From Hoeflea_A sp039025395 (GTDB lineage Bacteria > Pseudomonadota > Alphaproteobacteria > Rhizobiales > Rhizobiaceae): DNA of 64,000 nucleotides. Location of the stretch: the NCBI GenBank assembly GCA_039025395.1, contig JBCCOK010000018.1, forward strand, positions 1 to 64,000, given 5' to 3'. The notes under the pieces are model-generated. The model worked only from the letters and a program-made list of their open reading frames with translations, searched no databases and was not told where the DNA came from. The position numbers and the translations under genes are program-made. This document shows, piece by piece, positions 43,851-51,401 of the stretch. Each line of letters opens with the position of its first letter. The first letter of the stretch is position 1.

Positions 43851-44054
43851 CTTACTGTCCTCACTTTAGCGGGACAGCCTCACCGCCATTCTTCTTCAAA
43901 GCGGTACTTGGCTGTACTGTTGCAACTGGACTTGCGTCCGGTGAAGCCATCTCGCCGAAATCAAAGGCACAAAGGTTCCGTTCGCAGGTTGCGCCGAAAC
44001 GCAACGTGCGTCTGGTGAATTCCAGATGTCCTTATCAGCCGGTGTTGACGGCGA

Positions 44055-44069
44055 TTTACATTCTGTAAA
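44055..44069. promoter_or_regulatory. Palindrome in the secretion-locus regulatory region
   Basis: TTTACA-TTC-TGTAAA is a perfect 15-bp inverted repeat about 205 bp upstream of the first secretion-operon ATG. Candidate operator for the LuxR-type regulator or another dimeric factor. Confidence 0.4.
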
Positions 44070-44161
44070 GAAACTCGAGCTGTAGTAAGCTGGCAATTAA
44101 TACTATAATAAAAACGCCGATGCCCGATCCGCACGCTTGAAAATTAAACATATTTTTCAAT

Positions 44162-44176
44162 ATATTGGATCAATAT
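44162..44176. promoter_or_regulatory. Second palindrome in the same region
   Basis: ATATTG-GAT-CAATAT has the same 6-3-6 layout as the palindrome at 44055 but a different sequence. An overlapping palindrome CAATATATTG lies at 44158-44167. Confidence 0.4.
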
Positions 44177-44490
44177 GACTGTTTTTAACTCGATCAATAA
44201 ATACAAAATGATCTATTATTATTGTTGAATGCTGATCGAATTGCCTATCTGCTGACCGCAAAATTAACTGAAGAAAACCACCTGGCCAATGCTTTTCTCT
44301 TTTAAACTTGTAAACATCCTAAAAGAATCAGTATTTTGTAAAAATATTGATCTATACAGTCATATATATCATTCGATCTATATACGACTGTGGAAAAAGT
44401 GGATATACTAGTATGCTCGCGGTGGTGAGAATGTTCTTCGTGTCGCCAACCGCAAACCATCCGGTCTGGGGCCTCCGAATGGGGGAAGTG

Positions 44491-45231
44491 ATGGGTCCAA
44501 TAGTAGAAGAGGGTTTGCGAGCCGTGCTTTTTGTCGGTCCGCAACAGAAATTCGCCCAATGCCTTACCAAGGCTTTAAAAAACGAACTTGAAGAATTGGA
44601 TGTTGTAAAGAAGCAGAACTTTAAGGAAGTATTTCACAGTATAGATGACTTGGGCGACCGAACCGCTCTTATCGTCATCGACGAGACACTTTGCGATGAT
44701 GTCGTAAAGCACATGGATGCCTTGCGCCGGTCCTTTCCGACGCAGGTGATCTGCATGGCTTTCAATCAGCAGGGCCAGCTTTCGGATTGCGTCGCGGGTC
44801 TTGTTGCCCGTGGTGTACTACGAAGCTTCCTGCCGATGAATCTTCGCCTCGACATCTGGATAGCGGCGGTGCAACTGATGATAAACGGTGGCGACTATAT
44901 GCCGCCGGAGTTGATGGCGACGATCGGTCAGAAGACCGTCCGGGGTCAGACTACCGTTCGCGAAATCGGACTAAGCCGCAAACCTCGCCGCAACGGCAGG
45001 TCTGACAGCGGAAACAAGCTCACAGCACGCGAAATCGATGTCCTGGAGCTGGTCGCAAAGGGCTGCCAAAACAAGATTGTGGCGGCGGAGCTCAATTTAT
45101 CCCAGCACACCGTCAAACTTCACATGCATAACATCATCGGGAAGCTTGGCGTGGCAAATCGCACCGAAGCAGCGGCGATCTATCTCGGACAGATGGCGTT
45201 TGGTAACGGTGTCTGGAGCAATACCGGATAA
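44491..45231 (+). CDS. LuxR-type transcriptional regulator with degenerate receiver domain
   Basis: 246 residues from the chosen ATG. The N-terminal half has the receiver-domain layout (LRAVLFVGPQQKFAQCL, ALIVIDETLCDD, VARGVLRSFLPMNLRLDIWIAAVQLMINGG), but the acidic pair after strand 1 and the usual lysine near the end are absent, so it is probably not phosphorylated normally. The C-terminal GerE/LuxR helix-turn-helix is complete (LTAREIDVLELVAKGCQNKIVAAELNLSQHTVKLHM). The frame extends upstream to a TTG at 44347, but GGGGGAAG at 44481-44488 sets the start at 44491; ATG at 44479 is an alternative. Divergent from the secretion operon, it likely regulates it. Confidence 0.85.
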   Translation: MGPIVEEGLRAVLFVGPQQKFAQCLTKALKNELEELDVVKKQNFKEVFHSIDDLGDRTALIVIDETLCDDVVKHMDALRRSFPTQVICMAFNQQGQLSDCVAGLVARGVLRSFLPMNLRLDIWIAAVQLMINGGDYMPPELMATIGQKTVRGQTTVREIGLSRKPRRNGRSDSGNKLTAREIDVLELVAKGCQNKIVAAELNLSQHTVKLHMHNIIGKLGVANRTEAAAIYLGQMAFGNGVWSNTG

Positions 45232-45292
45232 AGGCAAAGCGTATCTGCCGGGCCGGTCGGAAGCCGGCTCGGCAAAAGTCGAACGAGAGGCC

Positions 45293-45808
45293 ATGGCCGA
45301 GGTCGAGACGAAATCACCCGCGAGACGCCCGCGCTTTGAGGAAATTCTTTTGCTTGTGGGGCAGATGAACTACGCGTGGACGAATACCGAGTCCTTGCTG
45401 ATTCACCTCATCGCGGGTCTGGCGGGCGTCGACAAGGAGACGGCGATCGTCATTTTTCTGACGCTGAACACCACACGGGCCAGGTTGGACCTTGTCGACC
45501 GACTGGCCAAGATGGGCCGGGTTGACGCCCCGGTCAGGGATGAGATCCTCGGCTTGACCGACGCTATGAAAAAAGTTCTCAAACACAAGAACCAGTACAA
45601 TCATTGTCTTTATTCGTTCGACAGCCAGGGCCAAAACGCAAAGACAATCATGATGCGCATCGCCGAGACGAAAAGCGCAATAAAAATCGGCAAAACGCAG
45701 GATCTGGACGAAAACGAAGCCAAGAAAATACGCCGGTCCATCAGCACGATCGAAAAGATCAACCGCGATACCTGGCGGTTCATACTAAAACACAAATTTC
45801 CGGTTTAG
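45293..45808 (+). CDS. All-alpha hypothetical protein, HEPN-like features
   Basis: 171 residues, almost entirely helical by pattern, without signal peptide or membrane helix. The segment KHKNQYNHCLYSFDSQG resembles the R/K-N-x3-H motif of HEPN-type proteins (some are RNases), but the usual arginine is Lys and the match is short. The start at 45293 follows GAGAGG; the frame's earlier part overlaps the LuxR gene and is shadow. It sits 61 bp after the LuxR gene on the same strand and may be co-transcribed. No partner nucleotidyltransferase (MNT) antitoxin is adjacent. Function unknown. Confidence 0.6.
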   Translation: MAEVETKSPARRPRFEEILLLVGQMNYAWTNTESLLIHLIAGLAGVDKETAIVIFLTLNTTRARLDLVDRLAKMGRVDAPVRDEILGLTDAMKKVLKHKNQYNHCLYSFDSQGQNAKTIMMRIAETKSAIKIGKTQDLDENEAKKIRRSISTIEKINRDTWRFILKHKFPV

Positions 45809-45830
45809 CGACGGCTTATTGAGCGTTGTG

Positions 45831-48554
45831 CTAGACTTGGGGCCGCAGCAACCGCTGATAAAACAACCCTACCCCGACAAGCACTACGCCCAGCCCTATG
45901 AAGGACAATGCGCGGAGAATGCCTTCGAGGTTCGCCATGTCGACCAGGAAGACCTTGGCTACAACCAGAACGATGACCGCCCCTGAAATGAGCCTGAGCC
46001 CCCTTACGCCGGTGAACATGCCAAGGGCCAGGAGCGCTATGCCGATCACCAACCATGCCAGCGAGTAGGTGTAAAGCTCGGCATCGCCAGTGGGACCGGT
46101 TGCTAGCGAACCTGGATGAAACCAATGACGGATCGTCAGACTGACCCATGCGAAAAACATCAGGCCGCCAACACCAAATGCGGCCCTTTCATACATCAAT
46201 GAGAGGCCTTGGCCGAAGTAGCCAAGTGACGTGTAGAGCAACCCGGTCAGGAAATAGGCAAAAAGCAATGTGTTGAAAATCAATCCGGTGCCGACAGGCT
46301 CCCCTGTCAGAAGCGGATTGAAAAGTCCGAGCAGTGTCACAACAGCGCCTGCCATTCCAGCAATCCCGAGGACATTCGCGGCGGCATTCAACGTAGCGCT
46401 CTCAGAGGTCCTCCTCAGCCGCAGCAGACCCAACGCGACGCCGCCACCAACAAGCACCAGCCACGCCGCTTCACTCAGCGTATCGATCGGTGTAAAAATC
46501 TGATCCGGCGCAATGGCGTGCAGCCCGATTATCGCCACGGCAGCGGTGACAGAAGCGACGGCAACTGCCTCCATAAGAGCAAGCCATCTGTCTTGCCCAT
46601 GCTTCGACAGCAGCCAGGCGGCCAGAACAAACCCTGCAGCCGGGATGCCGTAGCCGTACAGCAATCCGTTGAAAACCGGTGTCGTGCCCAATGTCGCTTC
46701 AACGATCGCCGGGTTCCATGCAATCCGAGCCACCCAAAGCAATGCAGGGATAATTACAAGCGGTCTTAAAGCCTTGAAAGGACGCTGGCTGTAGATGTAG
46801 GCGGCGGCCGGCGCGATCAGCGCGAGGGCGACAGTCAGTGTCCCGCCTTCAAGCACGAGACAGAGGCTTAACGCCAGACCGGACAGGGCCGCGATGAGGT
46901 AGGTTGCTGTGACGCCGTCCCGGCCCGGTGTCGCTTGCGACAATCGGCGATCGGCGAAGACCGCAATCACGTAGAAGAGGACACTGAGGATCAACGCCAA
47001 CGCGCCATATCGGACCGAAACGTCGAGAAAATCCGTTCTCATATAGGCGATCGCGATGATCGTCAGCGGTACGAATGCGCCGCCGAAGGCAAGCGGCACC
47101 CGGGCTGCGGATCGCATCGCGCCATAGAGGCCCAAAATACCTGCAAGTGCGGCGAGTCCGACGGCCATCGCGCCGAAAATCGAAAGCGCCTCCTGCTGGT
47201 AGCCGGGCAGCACCCGGGGATCAAAACCTTCGGCGGGCACATCGCCAGCGGCAATCGGCTCCCAACTCGCGGCTCCCAGTTCCCATCCACTAAAGCCGAT
47301 GAGCACGGCGACCGCTGCCACGGGGACGATGTAACGCGCCGCGGCATAGAAATAGGCGGAGAAAAACGGCAAGCCTATCAAAAGAAGCAGTCCCGCGACG
47401 GTGCCGAAATCCGTCTGCGGCAGGACGAAGACAAGGCCAAGCAATATGACTAGGGAAAGCAGCGCCGTCGCCGCACGATCGTGGTCAATCAGCACACTTG
47501 CATCGCGCTCATAAAGGCTCGCGATGAACACGTAGAAAACAGCACACCATGAGGCCATGATATAGAGGCCGATCACTAGCCGGTCGCCCTGCGATGCGAC
47601 AAGGAAAAGGACCATGCAGAAAAAAACCAGACCGCAGGCTGCGATCACGGCCAGCCAGCGCCACAGCTTCAGGCGGCCGACGCCGAATGCGGCAACCGAA
47701 ACGGCAAAAGCGTAGATCGCAAGCGCGGTCGAATTCGGTTCCTGCGATGATATCAGAAACGGAACCGCATAACTGCCGACAATACCGAGTGCAGCGAGCA
47801 GCGGGCCATGAAGCAGCGCTGCGCACATTGTGGCGACAGCAACAATCCCAAGAACGAAGAATGCAGTGGCGGGCGACAGAAACCCGTAGAGCTGATAGGC
47901 CGCATAAATCGTCGCGAATGCACCGAGAGTCCCAGCCGCCGTCAAGATTGACGGCACGTTTGCGTTTTCGAATCCGCCAAAGGTAAACGCAGCGCCTCTG
48001 CGGCGTGTCCATTCGCCAGCACTACTAAGGCCAGCGGCAAACACAAGACCGAGGATAATCCTTGTGCCAGGGCCGACCAGCCTCTGTTCTATGGAGTACC
48101 TGACGAGAAATACTGCGCCGAAGGCCAGCGCCAAGCCGCCGACCCATACCGCCCACTTGGCGCCCACTGTTTCTTCCAGCTTTGCGGCATCGGACCCAGC
48201 GAAAGCGGCCTGCGACGACGAGCCTGCCTCACCATAACCCGATGGTTTCGCGCTCGCCGGTTGCGGTGTTTCATCTTCGGCAGGCTTGTCCTTCGGTTGT
48301 TCTACGTCTTCGCGCTTGACGGTTTTTTCGTTCAGTGAGGGTTGCTGCGGCACCGTCGGGCGCCGTTTCGATTCGGGTTTTTCCGCACGATCCGACAGTG
48401 CGGTTTGCGCTCGCTGGGCGCCTGCCAATGAGTCCTTCAGGTCGCGGATCTCACGGTTGAGCGATCTGACTCGAAAGAACGCGATCGTACCCAGAAGCGG
48501 TCCGACAACAAAGAAGGCCAGCGCCACGATAAGCGGCAATATCCACGGTTCCAT
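45831..48554 (-). CDS. DUF2339 multispanning membrane protein
   Basis: 907 residues. A first helix (ILPLIVALAFFVVGPLLGTIAFF) is followed by a coiled coil (REIRDLKDSLAGAQRAQTAL) and a Pro/Glu/Lys-rich linker to about 120, then some 25 hydrophobic helices to the C-terminus. The block VGAKWAVWVGGLALAFGAVFLVRYSIEQ starts the DUF2339 region. The function of this family is not established. GAGG precedes the ATG. It is convergent with the HEPN-like gene and downstream of the isomerase-like gene on the same strand. Confidence 0.88.
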   Translation of the reverse strand: MEPWILPLIVALAFFVVGPLLGTIAFFRVRSLNREIRDLKDSLAGAQRAQTALSDRAEKPESKRRPTVPQQPSLNEKTVKREDVEQPKDKPAEDETPQPASAKPSGYGEAGSSSQAAFAGSDAAKLEETVGAKWAVWVGGLALAFGAVFLVRYSIEQRLVGPGTRIILGLVFAAGLSSAGEWTRRRGAAFTFGGFENANVPSILTAAGTLGAFATIYAAYQLYGFLSPATAFFVLGIVAVATMCAALLHGPLLAALGIVGSYAVPFLISSQEPNSTALAIYAFAVSVAAFGVGRLKLWRWLAVIAACGLVFFCMVLFLVASQGDRLVIGLYIMASWCAVFYVFIASLYERDASVLIDHDRAATALLSLVILLGLVFVLPQTDFGTVAGLLLLIGLPFFSAYFYAAARYIVPVAAVAVLIGFSGWELGAASWEPIAAGDVPAEGFDPRVLPGYQQEALSIFGAMAVGLAALAGILGLYGAMRSAARVPLAFGGAFVPLTIIAIAYMRTDFLDVSVRYGALALILSVLFYVIAVFADRRLSQATPGRDGVTATYLIAALSGLALSLCLVLEGGTLTVALALIAPAAAYIYSQRPFKALRPLVIIPALLWVARIAWNPAIVEATLGTTPVFNGLLYGYGIPAAGFVLAAWLLSKHGQDRWLALMEAVAVASVTAAVAIIGLHAIAPDQIFTPIDTLSEAAWLVLVGGGVALGLLRLRRTSESATLNAAANVLGIAGMAGAVVTLLGLFNPLLTGEPVGTGLIFNTLLFAYFLTGLLYTSLGYFGQGLSLMYERAAFGVGGLMFFAWVSLTIRHWFHPGSLATGPTGDAELYTYSLAWLVIGIALLALGMFTGVRGLRLISGAVIVLVVAKVFLVDMANLEGILRALSFIGLGVVLVGVGLFYQRLLRPQV

Positions 48555-48615
48555 TCAGCCTCGTTCCCTATGGCCGTCTGTTGCCTTCTCGAATGGAATG
48601 CGCCGCGTGATAGAC

Positions 48616-49230
48616 CTAGGCGTTTGCGCCTTCAAGGTCTTTTTCGAGCGCAAGCATCACGTCCTCAATCCGGTCCTGACCCCAATGCATCTCACCGTTG
48701 ACGAAGAACGTCGGTGCTCCAAAGGCCCCGCGGGCAATCGCTTCATCCGTATTGGCACGCAATTCATCCTTGATGGCCTGGTCCTGAACCAAGTTTGCTA
48801 TTTCCTGCGCCGGCAGACTGGCATCATCCAACAACGCCATCAGGACTTCGGGATCGGAAATGTCCTTTTTAGTCGCCCATGCACCGTCGAAGACGACATC
48901 CATGTACGGCTTTAGGAGATGATCACCGAGTTTTTGGGCAGCGATAGCACCGCGGAGCGCCATAACCGTGTTCAAGGGAAACTTCGGATTTAACGCGAAG
49001 GGGATGCCGTGGCGCGCACAAATGCGTGAAAAATCCTCAAAAATCCACTTGCCTTTGGCAGCTACAGTCATCGGAGCCGCGTTGCCGGTGGCCTTGAAAA
49101 CGCCGCCCAACACCATCGGTTTCCATTCAATCGTGCCACCTGCATCGCGCACCATTTCCGGCAACCGCAAATAGGCGACATAGGACGCGCTGCTGACAAA
49201 ATCATAAAAGAATTCAACTGTTTTGGACAA
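48616..49230 (-). CDS. DsbA-fold 2-hydroxychromene-2-carboxylate isomerase-like protein
   Basis: 204 residues from a TTG start. The thioredoxin-like N-terminus KTVEFFYDFVSSASYVAYLRL has the serine where DsbA has CxxC, as in HCCA isomerase, a glutathione-dependent enzyme of naphthalene degradation. The rest (IEWKPMVLGGVFKATGN, GAFGAPTFFVNGEMHWGQDRIEDV) fits the family. The frame extends to an ATG at 49320, but the TTG at 49230 has a perfect GGGAGG (49236-49241) and gives the normal family N-terminus. No aromatic-degradation genes are adjacent, so the true substrate is unknown. Confidence 0.83.
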   Translation of the reverse strand: MSKTVEFFYDFVSSASYVAYLRLPEMVRDAGGTIEWKPMVLGGVFKATGNAAPMTVAAKGKWIFEDFSRICARHGIPFALNPKFPLNTVMALRGAIAAQKLGDHLLKPYMDVVFDGAWATKKDISDPEVLMALLDDASLPAQEIANLVQDQAIKDELRANTDEAIARGAFGAPTFFVNGEMHWGQDRIEDVMLALEKDLEGANA

Positions 49231-49461
49231 ATCTGCCTCCCGAGATAGCCGTCTGTGCAGTCCGTTGAACGCGCATTGGCGGGGTGTCCGATCCGCATGG
49301 TACCGGTTTACCTGCCACAACTGATAAATAAGGTTTGTCCGATAGGCAACGGCTCGCTGCCTGGTCGACGCGCTCTGTCCATAAACACCACAAGGCGGCC
49401 TATTTACCGATTGCTAAGGCGCTTGCTACAGTCTGTGCACGAGTTCGGACGGGTAATTGTG

Positions 49462-50868
49462 ATGCGTAAACTGTCTTTGAAACTGATTGCCGCCATAGCG
49501 CTGTGCGCCTGCGCCTCCGTCATTGCAAATGAACCTGCGCTTACCTTCGAGTTGTCGCGGAGTTATTCAGAAGATGCACCTTCGCTGTTGCCAAGCGAAA
49601 AACCTTCGGACCCGATCCTGATGCTGGTTTCGTTGCGCAACCAGTCGATGCATGTCTACGACGGCGACCGGCTGGTGGCCCGTTCGCACGTTTCGAGCGG
49701 AAAGCCGGGGCACCGTACACCGACCGGCATCTTCAGCATTCTCGAAAAACGCCGTTACCACGAATCCAACATCTATAGCCAGGCGCCTATGCCATTCATG
49801 CAGCGGCTGACCTGGTCAGGCATTGCCCTGCACGAGTCCGACAGCGTGCCGGGTTACCCTGCATCGCACGGATGCGTACGGATACCCGGAGGATTTGCCG
49901 AGGCCTTGTTTGGCTTTACCGAAAAGGGTGCGCATGTGCTCATTACCGACGAGCAAGTGCAACCGCAGCCTATAATGCACCGCACTCTGTTCTATCCGGG
50001 CGGCGCACCGACAGATGTCGACGTCCAACAGCAGATTTCATCGACGGCACTGAGAACACGCGTCGAGCGGTCAGGATCAACCTCGGTGATTCGTGTTGTT
50101 GAGCTTGCCGCGCGCAATGAAAGTTCAGAGGAACAGCATTCGCCGGTGACAATCGCAAAAGACATCGACCTGCGGCAAGGCATCGACGCGGTCGCCTTGC
50201 CGGATGCGGGCGATGCGCTGCTTGAACACCTGAGTTCATCCGAACCGCAGCAACCAATAAGGGTTCTGATCACGCGGCGCACCGGCTCCCAGCTGGTGCG
50301 CGATATCCAGACGATGCTCGCCGAACTTGGACATAGTTCGGGAGAAGCCGATGGCTACATGGGGCCCGAAACCGGCGCTGCGATATCTTCATTTCAGAAA
50401 AGCCAAGGCTTGCCGCCAACTGGAACAGCTTCTGTTGATATTGCCCGTTTGCTGCACGCCGAAACCGGCCGTGGCGCGTTTCCAACCGGACATATCTATG
50501 TAAGGCAAGGTTTCGAGCCAGTTTTCGACGCACCTTTCAATCTCGCCGATCCGGCAACGCCGCTTGGAACGCACTTTTTTGCCGCGCTTCCCGCAAACAG
50601 CAAAAGCGGGCAGATCCGCTGGGTCCATGCGTCCCTTGCAGATTCCCCTCGCCCATCGCCATTGCTCGAAATCGCAGTCGAGGCCCATTCAAGTTTCGTG
50701 AGACAGGCTTCTGTCCACGCCGTGCTTGATCGTATCAACCTGCCGACGCACCTGCGCGAGCGGCTCACGGCAATGATGGTGCCTGGTTCGTCAATCGCCG
50801 TCACCGACAACGGGCTCAGCAGCGAATCCCATTTGGGAACAGACTTTATCGTACTGACAAGACCTTAG
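49462..50868 (+). CDS. L,D-transpeptidase with peptidoglycan-binding domain
   Basis: 468 residues with signal peptide (MRKLSLKLIAAIALCACASVIA). The YkuD catalytic domain is at about 50-165: His124 (IALHESDSVPGYP) and the active cysteine Cys138 in ASHGCVRIPGG. A peptidoglycan-binding domain follows at about 275-332 (LVRDIQTMLAELGHSSGEADGYMGPETGAAISSFQ). The C-terminal 130 residues have no recognised domain. It makes 3-3 crosslinks or attaches proteins to murein. The frame extends upstream to 49255, which overlaps the divergent gene; the signal peptide fixes 49462. Candidate target of the LdtR-like regulator. Confidence 0.9.
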   Translation: MRKLSLKLIAAIALCACASVIANEPALTFELSRSYSEDAPSLLPSEKPSDPILMLVSLRNQSMHVYDGDRLVARSHVSSGKPGHRTPTGIFSILEKRRYHESNIYSQAPMPFMQRLTWSGIALHESDSVPGYPASHGCVRIPGGFAEALFGFTEKGAHVLITDEQVQPQPIMHRTLFYPGGAPTDVDVQQQISSTALRTRVERSGSTSVIRVVELAARNESSEEQHSPVTIAKDIDLRQGIDAVALPDAGDALLEHLSSSEPQQPIRVLITRRTGSQLVRDIQTMLAELGHSSGEADGYMGPETGAAISSFQKSQGLPPTGTASVDIARLLHAETGRGAFPTGHIYVRQGFEPVFDAPFNLADPATPLGTHFFAALPANSKSGQIRWVHASLADSPRPSPLLEIAVEAHSSFVRQASVHAVLDRINLPTHLRERLTAMMVPGSSIAVTDNGLSSESHLGTDFIVLTRP

Positions 50869-50951
50869 AGCAATTCAATCCAAACCTGACTTACTCCAGG
50901 CAGCGACCCAAAGACCTGATCAAGTTCAGCCATTGATTGAGGCGCCCTTTG

Positions 50952-51401
50952 TCAGGCCTTCTTTTCCCACTTTCTGTCGCGGTTCTGCTGCCAATAGGTC
51001 ACCGAATGCCCGCCTTCCGACAGCTTTTTCCAGTGGTTGCGGGCCGCTTCCACCTGCGACTGATCGTGACCGTCAAACATCACAACGGCGCGTTCATACT
51101 CCTCTACATTTTTCGGAACTGCGCCGTCGACAAGAAACCGGACCTGGGCCGAGTTGAGGTTGGTGTCCGATGCGCAAATGACCACCGGCTGGCTTTCCGG
51201 CTGATCCGCCATGTCAGTGCTGTGAGGCAGAAAGCTCTCATCGCGGTAGGTCCACAAATGCTGATCGAGCGAGTCCCGCCTTTCTTCGCTGCCGGTCTGG
51301 ACGACCACGCGCCATCCTCTCTCAAGGCTCTTCTCGAGCAGTGCCGGAAGCGCATCTTCGAGCCGAGATTCTGTCAAATGATAAAACAGGATATCGGTCA
51401 T
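50952..51401 (-). CDS. holC: DNA polymerase III subunit chi
   Basis: 149 residues, the usual size. It links the clamp loader to single-stranded-DNA-binding protein. Family blocks are EILFYHLTESRLEDALPALLEKSLERGWRVVVQTGSEERRDSLDQHLWTYRDESFLPH from residue 3, and VVMFDGHDQSQVEAARNHWKK. The ATG overlaps the pepA stop by four bases (ATGA), the common pepA-holC arrangement. Confidence 0.93.
   Translation of the reverse strand: MTDILFYHLTESRLEDALPALLEKSLERGWRVVVQTGSEERRDSLDQHLWTYRDESFLPHSTDMADQPESQPVVICASDTNLNSAQVRFLVDGAVPKNVEEYERAVVMFDGHDQSQVEAARNHWKKLSEGGHSVTYWQQNRDRKWEKKA

Larger units (their letters stand above)
43851..44490. other. Long AT-rich divergent intergenic region
   Basis: 640 bp without a supported gene. 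From about 44041 it is much more AT-rich than its surroundings. It must hold the promoters of the leftward secretion operon and the rightward LuxR gene. It contains two perfect 6-3-6 palindromes (44055-44069 and 44162-44176). AT-rich runs with T-A steps suit global silencers such as MucR/Ros, but no known site was proven. Confidence 0.6.
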
